Assembly (NCBI GenBank): GCA_964416315.1
Contig: CAYQDR010000164.1
Coordinates: forward strand, 1 to 9,056
DNA length: 9,056 bases
From: CAYQDR01 sp964416315
GTDB taxonomy: Bacteria; Methylomirabilota; Methylomirabilia; Rokubacteriales; DASRDR01
Direction: 5' to 3'
Shown here: positions 1 to 5,023 of the stretch, piece by piece
How the letters are laid out: every line of letters starts with the position of its first letter
Numbering within the stretch: the first letter of the stretch is position 1
Notes under the pieces: generated by a model
Databases searched by the model: none
Told to the model about the DNA's origin: nothing
Seen by the model: only the letters and a program-made list of their open reading frames with translations
Translations under genes and position numbers: made by a program

Positions 1-864
1 GCCTCCCGCGGCCGGGGCCGCCCCGGCTCCCGGTGCGGCCGCGCCGGCCGCGGGCACCGCCGCCGCCACCGCAGCCACCGGCGCCCCGCCCGGCCGGTGC
101 CGGTAGTAGACCTGGGGCGTCTTGGACACGATGAACTTCACCGCCTCCTGGATGCAGATCCGGAGCGCCTTCTCCGTCGGCGTCTTCGACCACCCGCCGA
201 GCGCCCCCCCGAGCGCGCCACCGCCGCCCGCGCCGGCGAGGGCGCCGCCCAGGCTGAAGTCGGTGGCTTCGCCCTCCACGGCCGCGACCGCGACGATCCG
301 CGAGGTCTTGGTATCGATCACGCGGACGTCGATCGCCATGTGCGCCTTCTTGAGGCCGCCGGCGATCCCGCCGAGGACGCGCCCGACGCTCCCGCCGATC
401 CCGCCGATGCCGCCGCCGACGCCCGACTGGGCCCCCTCGAACTCCGTCACCGCGCCCGTGATCAGGAGCTCCGCGCCCTCGATCTCGCCCGTCGGCGCCT
501 CGGTGCCCTTCTTGATCCGGCCGGCCGTCGCGAGGTCCTGTTCCTTGAGGACGTCGCCGATCGTCTGCCGCTCGAGCACGATGTACCGGTTGCTGTTGAA
601 CAGGGCGGTGGCGAGCATGTCGGCCATCCCGTCGCCGATCGCGCCGCTCCACCAGCCCTTGTTCGTCTTGTCCGTGAAGCGCGCGACGGCGACCCGCGCC
701 TTCGGCCCGTCGTAGGCCTCCTGCTGCGCCTCCTCGATGCTCTTGCCCTCAGGGCTCGTCACCGTGGCCTTCGGCCCGAAGAGCTGCGCCTGGGCGGGCC
801 CGAGCGGGGCCAGGACCACCGCCGCGCCCACCATCACCGCCGGAACGACCCGCCACCCAACCAT
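1..864 (-). CDS. CsgG/HfaB-like exported protein, partial (3' end outside window)
   Basis: 288 codons are visible from an ATG at 864, open through the left edge. A strong GGAGGAGG ribosome site (872-879) sits 7 nt upstream and fixes the start. Residues 1-26 look like a Sec signal peptide ending in AQA before Q27. No lipobox cysteine is visible, although CsgG itself is a lipoprotein. Residues 56-145 follow the CsgG-family pattern: KARVAVARFTDKT, then AIGDGMADMLATAL, YIVLERQ, VLKEQ, and AELLITGAVTEFEG. Residues 175-192 (MAIDVRVIDTKTSRIVAV) and 228-250 match the later strand and helix of the fold. The segments where CsgG forms its two membrane beta-hairpins are here glycine-rich (147-171 and 205-224). 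The visible C terminus (from about 259) is Ala/Pro/Gly low complexity. The family serves secretion or envelope assembly, but the specific role here is unknown. It begins 29 nt after the hflX stop, so cotranscription is likely. Confidence 0.85.
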   Translation of the reverse strand, partial: MVGWRVVPAVMVGAAVVLAPLGPAQAQLFGPKATVTSPEGKSIEEAQQEAYDGPKARVAVARFTDKTNKGWWSGAIGDGMADMLATALFNSNRYIVLERQTIGDVLKEQDLATAGRIKKGTEAPTGEIEGAELLITGAVTEFEGAQSGVGGGIGGIGGSVGRVLGGIAGGLKKAHMAIDVRVIDTKTSRIVAVAAVEGEATDFSLGGALAGAGGGGALGGALGGWSKTPTEKALRICIQEAVKFIVSKTPQVYYRHRPGGAPVAAVAAAVPAAGAAAPGAGAAPAAGG

Positions 865-871
865 AGCTCGG

Positions 872-879
872 CCTCCTCC
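872..879 (-). promoter_or_regulatory. Ribosome binding site of the CsgG-like gene
   Basis: The minus strand reads GGAGGAGG, 7 nt before the ATG at 864. It is one of the two strongest Shine-Dalgarno sequences in the window and lies in the 29-nt gap after hflX. Confidence 0.75.
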
Positions 880-893
880 GCCGGATTCCCGCC

Positions 894-2240
894 TCAGGGG
901 GCCACCCCGACGCCGGACACCGCCGCCTCGGCGACCCCATCCACCCGATAGCGCGCGACGAGCCCCGCCAGGGAGCGCGGGAGCTCGACGTCGAGCCAGA
1001 TCCCGTCCGGTCGGTCCTCCCGGGCCGCCACGCGGCCGCGCGCGTACAGCGTGCTCAGGACGCCCGCCCGCTCGTACGGCACCCGCAGCCGGCAGGCGAG
1101 CCTCGTCGAGCGCAGCATGGCGTCGATCCGCCCGTGGAGCGCCTCGATCCCCGCTCCGCGGAGCGCCGAGATGGCCACGCCCCCCTCGCTCTCGAGCTGG
1201 CGCAGGAAGCCGTCCGGCTCCGGCAGGCGGTCCACCTTGTTGAGGGCCGTGACGGTGGGCTTCGCCCCGAGCCCCAGCTCCTCGAGCACCGCGTACACCG
1301 CCCCCACCTGCTCGCGCACGAGCGGGTGGCTCACGTCCACGACGTGGAGCAGGAGGTCGGCCTCGCCCAGCTCCTCCAGCGTCGCCTTGAAGGCGGCGAC
1401 GAGCTGCGTCGGGAGCTTCTGGATGAAGCCGACCGTGTCGGTCAGCACGAACGACGAGTGCCCGCTCCCCGTCACGAACCGCGCGGCCGGGTCCAGGGTC
1501 ACGAACAGCTGGTCGGCCGTCGGCGCCGCGGCCCCGGCGAGCCGGTTGAGCAGCGTGGTCTTCCCCGCGTTCGTGTACCCGACCAGCGCCACCACCGGAA
1601 GCCCGAGGTCCCGCCGGTGCTCGCGCAGGAGCCGGCGGTGGCGCTGCACACCGCGCAGCGCGCCATGGATCTGGGCGATCCGGCGCCGGATCAGGCGGCG
1701 GTCCGACTCGAGCTGGCTCTCCCCCGGACCCCGCGTCCCGATCCCGCCGCCCAGGCGCTCCAGGTGGGCCCACTGCCGGACGAGGCGCGGCAGGAGGTAG
1801 GTCAGCTGGGCCAGCTCGACCTGGAGCTTCCCCTCGCTCGTCCGTGCGCGCTGGGCGAAGATGTCCAGGATGAGCGCCGTCCGGTCGATCACGCGCACCC
1901 GCACGGCGCGCTGGACGTTGCGCTCCTGGATCGGGCTCAGCGGGTCGTCGGAGATCAGGAGGTTCGCGCCCAGGTCGGCGGCCAGCCCTCGCATCTCCTC
2001 GACCTTCCCCTTCCCGAACCGGAGCGGGGGCGTGGGCCTTCCCCGCTCCTGGAGGACGCGCGCGAGCACCTCGGCCCCGGCCGACTCCGCCAGCCGCGCC
2101 AGCTCGTCCATCGATTCCTCGACCTCCCAGCGCTTCTGCTTGGGGAGGCGGAGCCCGGCCAGGATCGCCCGGTCGATCGCGCGGCGAGTCGCGTCGGTCA
2201 CACCGAGCCCGAGATTAGCCGAAAATCCCCGCCCGTTCAA
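894..2240 (-). CDS. hflX: HflX, ribosome-associated GTPase
   Basis: The 448-residue protein has the full HflX layout. The N-terminal HflX domain (about 25-160) includes KRWEVEESMDELARLAESAG. The family signature GGGIGTRGPGESQLE is at 164-178, followed by a basic helical linker. The GTPase domain has the P-loop GYTNAGKTT (221-229), G3 DTVGF (268-272), G4 NKVD (334-337) and G5 SAL (358-360), with a short C-terminal domain after it. Known members bind the 50S subunit and split stalled ribosomes under stress. The chosen start is TTG at 2240, which overlaps the end of miaA by 26 nt and suggests translational coupling. GTG at 2201 is an alternative that would leave 13 nt after miaA. Neither has a clear ribosome site, so the exact start is uncertain. 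The stop is 29 nt before the CsgG-like gene. Confidence 0.95.
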   Translation of the reverse strand: MNGRGFSANLGLGVTDATRRAIDRAILAGLRLPKQKRWEVEESMDELARLAESAGAEVLARVLQERGRPTPPLRFGKGKVEEMRGLAADLGANLLISDDPLSPIQERNVQRAVRVRVIDRTALILDIFAQRARTSEGKLQVELAQLTYLLPRLVRQWAHLERLGGGIGTRGPGESQLESDRRLIRRRIAQIHGALRGVQRHRRLLREHRRDLGLPVVALVGYTNAGKTTLLNRLAGAAAPTADQLFVTLDPAARFVTGSGHSSFVLTDTVGFIQKLPTQLVAAFKATLEELGEADLLLHVVDVSHPLVREQVGAVYAVLEELGLGAKPTVTALNKVDRLPEPDGFLRQLESEGGVAISALRGAGIEALHGRIDAMLRSTRLACRLRVPYERAGVLSTLYARGRVAAREDRPDGIWLDVELPRSLAGLVARYRVDGVAEAAVSGVGVAP

Positions 2241-3183
2241 TGAGTTTCTTGACCTGGTCGGTCGCCGTGCCGGGATCCGCGGGGTCCACGGACACCCACT
2301 GGACGTCCGGCTCGTGGCCGAACCACGTCCACTGCCGCTTCGCGTAGCGGCGCGTGTCCCGCTTCATCGCGCGGACGGCGTCCGCCAGGGGAGCGCCGCG
2401 CCTCAGCACCGGGAGCAGGTGGCGGTAGCCGATCCCCTGCATCGCCGGCAGGTCCGGCGCGAAGCCGGCCGCGAGCAGCCCCTCGACCTCGGCCAGGAGC
2501 CCGTCGGCAAGCATCCGCTCCACGCGGGCGTCGAGGCGGGCGTAGAGCGCCTCCCGCCCCATCGTGAGGCCGAGCGTGACCAGGCGGTACCGACCCGTCC
2601 CGTCCCGCCAGGGGCCGCGCCGGAGGGCGCTCGCGGGTCGGCCGCTCAGCAGCCCGACCTCGAGCGCGCGCGTCACCCGGACCAGGTCGCGAGGATGCAC
2701 GCGCGCCGCCGACTCGGGGTCGAGCGCCGCGAGCCGCTGGTAGAGGGCCGGGGCGCCCTCGGCCACCGCCTCCGCCCGGAGGCGCCGTCTGAGCTCCGGG
2801 TCCGCCGGGGGGAGCGGGGCGAGCCCCCGGACCAGGGCGCGCAGGTAGAGCCCCGTCCCCCCGACCAGCACGGGCCAGTGGCCGCCGGCCCGGATCCCCG
2901 TGATGGCCGCCGCGGCCTCGCGCGCGAACCGCGCCGCGTCGTACGGCTCGTCCGGTTCCGCCACGTCCAGCAGGTGGTGCGCCAGCGCCCGGCGCTCGGC
3001 GACCGACGGCTTGCCCGTCCCGATGTCCATCCGCCGGTAGACCTGGCGTGAGTCCACGCTCACCGCCTCGATGGACCAGTCGCGGGCGAGCATCACGGCG
3101 AGCTCGGTCTTCCCCACGCCGGTGGGGCCCACGATGGCGACCACCGGAATCTGCTCGTCGTGTGGACCTGCCGAGCTGTTCAT
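2215..3183 (-). CDS. miaA: tRNA dimethylallyltransferase MiaA
   Basis: The 322-residue protein is of typical MiaA length. It transfers a dimethylallyl group to N6 of A37 in tRNAs reading UNN codons, the first step toward ms2i6A. Visible motifs are the P-loop GPTGVGKT (19-26), the substrate-binding DSRQVYRRMDIGTGKP (44-59; the family usually has DSxQVYRxMDIGTAKP), HHLLDV (69-74), the GGTGLYL motif (108-114) and the C-terminal tRNA-contacting RDTRRYAKRQWTWF (275-288). The start is ATG at 3183. An in-frame GTG at 3192 is possible, because a GTGAGGAAT sequence directly precedes the ATG and can be read either as a short-spaced ribosome site or as the start itself. The open frame continues much further upstream, but only as an out-of-frame shadow of mutL. 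The gene lies 109 nt after mutL, separated by three hairpins, and overlaps hflX. No hfq gene is found between miaA and hflX. Confidence 0.96.
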   Translation of the reverse strand: MNSSAGPHDEQIPVVAIVGPTGVGKTELAVMLARDWSIEAVSVDSRQVYRRMDIGTGKPSVAERRALAHHLLDVAEPDEPYDAARFAREAAAAITGIRAGGHWPVLVGGTGLYLRALVRGLAPLPPADPELRRRLRAEAVAEGAPALYQRLAALDPESAARVHPRDLVRVTRALEVGLLSGRPASALRRGPWRDGTGRYRLVTLGLTMGREALYARLDARVERMLADGLLAEVEGLLAAGFAPDLPAMQGIGYRHLLPVLRRGAPLADAVRAMKRDTRRYAKRQWTWFGHEPDVQWVSVDPADPGTATDQVKKLIERAGIFG

Positions 3184-3216
3184 ATTCCTCACTTCCCAGG
3201 GGGAGGCAGGCCCGAT

Positions 3217-3238
3217 CCGTTCGCTGAAGAGCGAACGG
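3217..3238. repeat. Intergenic hairpin 1 (9-bp stem, GAAG loop)
   Basis: CCGTTCGCT (3217-3225) pairs perfectly with AGCGAACGG (3230-3238) around a 4-base loop. It is the hairpin nearest miaA in a row of three in the mutL-miaA gap. No T tract follows on the minus strand, so it does not look like a simple intrinsic terminator. Confidence 0.8.
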
Positions 3239-3261
3239 CCCGGCTTTGCCGGGAGGGCCGT
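3235..3261. repeat. Intergenic hairpin 2 (GC-rich, two alternative pairings)
   Basis: CCCGGC (3239-3244) pairs with GCCGGG (3248-3253) around TTT. Alternatively ACGGCCC (3235-3241) pairs with GGGCCGT (3255-3261), enclosing a GGC-TTT-GCC inner stem. The second pairing shares bases 3235-3238 with hairpin 1, so the two forms could compete. Confidence 0.7.
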
Positions 3262-3286
3262 CGGAGGGGGACTCCGTCCCCCTCCG
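3262..3286. repeat. Intergenic hairpin 3 (11-bp perfect stem) just after mutL
   Basis: CGGAGGGGGAC (3262-3272) pairs perfectly with GTCCCCCTCCG (3276-3286) around a 3-base loop. It begins 6 nt after the mutL stop on the transcribed strand. There is no downstream T run, so possible roles are 3'-end protection, attenuation or a dispersed repeat. None of these can be shown from one copy. Confidence 0.8.
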
Positions 3287-3292
3287 AGTGTA

Positions 3293-5023
3293 TTACCAGT
3301 CGCGGCGGAGGTCGCGCTTGATCTCCCGCAGCGGCAGGCGCGAGACCACCGGGCGGCCGTGGGGACAGTAGAAGGGGGTCGTGGTCGCCGCGAGGTCACC
3401 CACCAGCCGGGCCATCTCCTCCCGCTCGAGCGGGGCGCCGGCCTTGATCGCGGCGCGGCAGGCCACGAACGCGAGCAGCCGGTCGAGCAGCGGCGACCCG
3501 GCCCGCCCCCCCGCCTCGTCCAGCTCTCGCGCCAGGTCGTCCACCAGCCGCTGGGGCTCGTCGCCCCGCAGCATCGGGGGCACGGCCCGGAGGAGAAGCG
3601 TCCCGCCCCCGAAGCCCTCGAGCACGAAGCCGAGCCTGGCGAGGTCCGGCATCGCGCCCTCGACCGCCCGGCGCCGGGCCGGCGCCAGCTCGAGGGGCTG
3701 GGGGAAGAGCAGCACCTGGCCGGCGAGCGGGCCGCCCTCGAGCTCCTGGCGGAGCCGCTCGAAGAGGACGCGCTCGTGGGCGACGTGCTGGTCGATGAAG
3801 AACACCTCGTCGGGCGTGTAGGCGACGATGAACGTGCCCTCGATCTGGCCGATCGGCCGGCCGAACAGCCCCCCTCCCTCCCAGCCGGCCTCGCGCTCGC
3901 GGAAGAGCGAGGCCTGGGCCTCGGCGGACCCCGCCGCGGGGGCCGCGCTGGCCGCCGCCAGCGGGGGCGCGGCGACGGGCGACGCGACGGTCCGCGACGG
4001 CACCGCCTCGAGCTGGCGGAGGGCGCGGCTCGCCGCGTCGTAGACCAGGTCGTGCAAGGCCCGCGCCTGGCGGAACCGGACCCAGGCCTTGGTCGGGTGG
4101 ACGTTGACGTCCACGGCACCCGGGTCCACCTCGAGCACGAGCACGGCGAGGGGGAACTGATCCCGCGGGAGCAGCGGCCGGTACGCCTCCACCAGCGCCT
4201 GGCCGAGCAGGGTGTCCCGGACAGCCCGCCCGTTGACGATCAGGTGGATGTCCTCCCGGTGCGTGCGGGCCAGGCTCGGCGGCGCGACCAGCCCCTCGAG
4301 GCGGACCCCGCCGCCCTCGGCCTCGACGGGGAGGAGCTTGGCCGCGAGCCCGAACCCGTAGAGCCCCCCGAGCCGGTCGCGGAGGCTCCCCGCGCGCGGC
4401 ACGTTGAGCGCGAGGCGCGCGTTGGCCGTGAGCCGCAGGTGGACCCCGGGGTGCGCGAGGGCGAGCTGGGTGACGACCCGGAGGATCACCGCCTGCTCGG
4501 TCTGGGGACTCTTCAGGAACTTCGCGCGCGCCGGCGTGTTGAAGAAGAGGTCGCGCACCTCGACGGTGCTCCCCTCCGCGACGTCGGCCTCCCCCTGCTC
4601 CCGCACCACGCCGCCCTCACCCACGATCAGGTAGCCGCGCGGAGCGCCGCGCGCCCGCGAGGCCAGGGACAGCCGCGAGACGGCGAAGATGGCGGGGAGC
4701 GCCTCCCCCCGGAAGCCGAGCGTCGCGATCGCGGCGAGGTCCTGCTCGTCCCGGAGCTTCGAGGTCGCGTGGCGCTCGAGGGCGAGCCGGCAGTCCTCCG
4801 GGGTCATGCCGTGCCCGTCGTCAGTCACCGCGATGAGCTGGCGGCCCGCCCCCTGCGTCGCGACCGTGATCCGTTCCGCCCCGGCATCGAGGCTGTTCTC
4901 CACGAGCTCCTTGACGACCGATGCCGGGCGCTCCACGACCTCCCCGGCGGCGATCTTGTTGACGAGCGCGTCCGGCAGCCGCCGGACGGAGCGCAGGGAC
5001 GCGCCCGCAGGGTTACCCGGCAC
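3293..5023 (-). CDS. mutL: DNA mismatch repair protein MutL, endonuclease type
   Basis: The 576-residue MutL has both domains. The N-terminal GHKL ATPase shows KELVENSLDAGA with E39 and N43, the nucleotide-binding DDGHGM (68-73), TSKL (87-90), GFRGEAL (103-109) and NTPARAKFLK (162-171). An Ala/Pro-rich linker (about 341-373) ends in QASLF (370-374), which resembles a beta-clamp-binding motif. The C-terminal domain carries the metal-binding endonuclease signature DQHVAHERVLFE (411-422), ACRAAIKAG (521-529) and CPHGRP (553-558). Known MutL proteins with these motifs nick DNA themselves and do not need MutH. The start is GTG at 5023, overlapping the mutS stop by 11 nt, which implies coupled translation. 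The ribosome site is a weak GAGAGGG close to the start. The stop is followed by three hairpins before miaA. Confidence 0.97.
   Translation of the reverse strand: MPGNPAGASLRSVRRLPDALVNKIAAGEVVERPASVVKELVENSLDAGAERITVATQGAGRQLIAVTDDGHGMTPEDCRLALERHATSKLRDEQDLAAIATLGFRGEALPAIFAVSRLSLASRARGAPRGYLIVGEGGVVREQGEADVAEGSTVEVRDLFFNTPARAKFLKSPQTEQAVILRVVTQLALAHPGVHLRLTANARLALNVPRAGSLRDRLGGLYGFGLAAKLLPVEAEGGGVRLEGLVAPPSLARTHREDIHLIVNGRAVRDTLLGQALVEAYRPLLPRDQFPLAVLVLEVDPGAVDVNVHPTKAWVRFRQARALHDLVYDAASRALRQLEAVPSRTVASPVAAPPLAAASAAPAAGSAEAQASLFREREAGWEGGGLFGRPIGQIEGTFIVAYTPDEVFFIDQHVAHERVLFERLRQELEGGPLAGQVLLFPQPLELAPARRRAVEGAMPDLARLGFVLEGFGGGTLLLRAVPPMLRGDEPQRLVDDLARELDEAGGRAGSPLLDRLLAFVACRAAIKAGAPLEREEMARLVGDLAATTTPFYCPHGRPVVSRLPLREIKRDLRRDW

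Noticed and set aside
97..951. Plus-strand open frames over the CsgG-like gene and several others opposite hflX and miaA
   Set aside because: All are low-complexity, Arg/Pro/Ala-rich shadows of minus-strand genes with recognisable products, and none has a convincing ribosome site or domain.
3262..3286. Classical intrinsic terminator after mutL
   Set aside because: The stem is strong, but the bases after it on the transcribed strand are GC-rich with no T run, so I list it as a hairpin rather than a terminator.
3184..4119. Upstream extension of the miaA frame into the mutL region
   Set aside because: The extension is an out-of-frame reading of mutL (Arg/Pro/Ser-rich). MiaA family similarity begins just after ATG 3183, giving the usual length.
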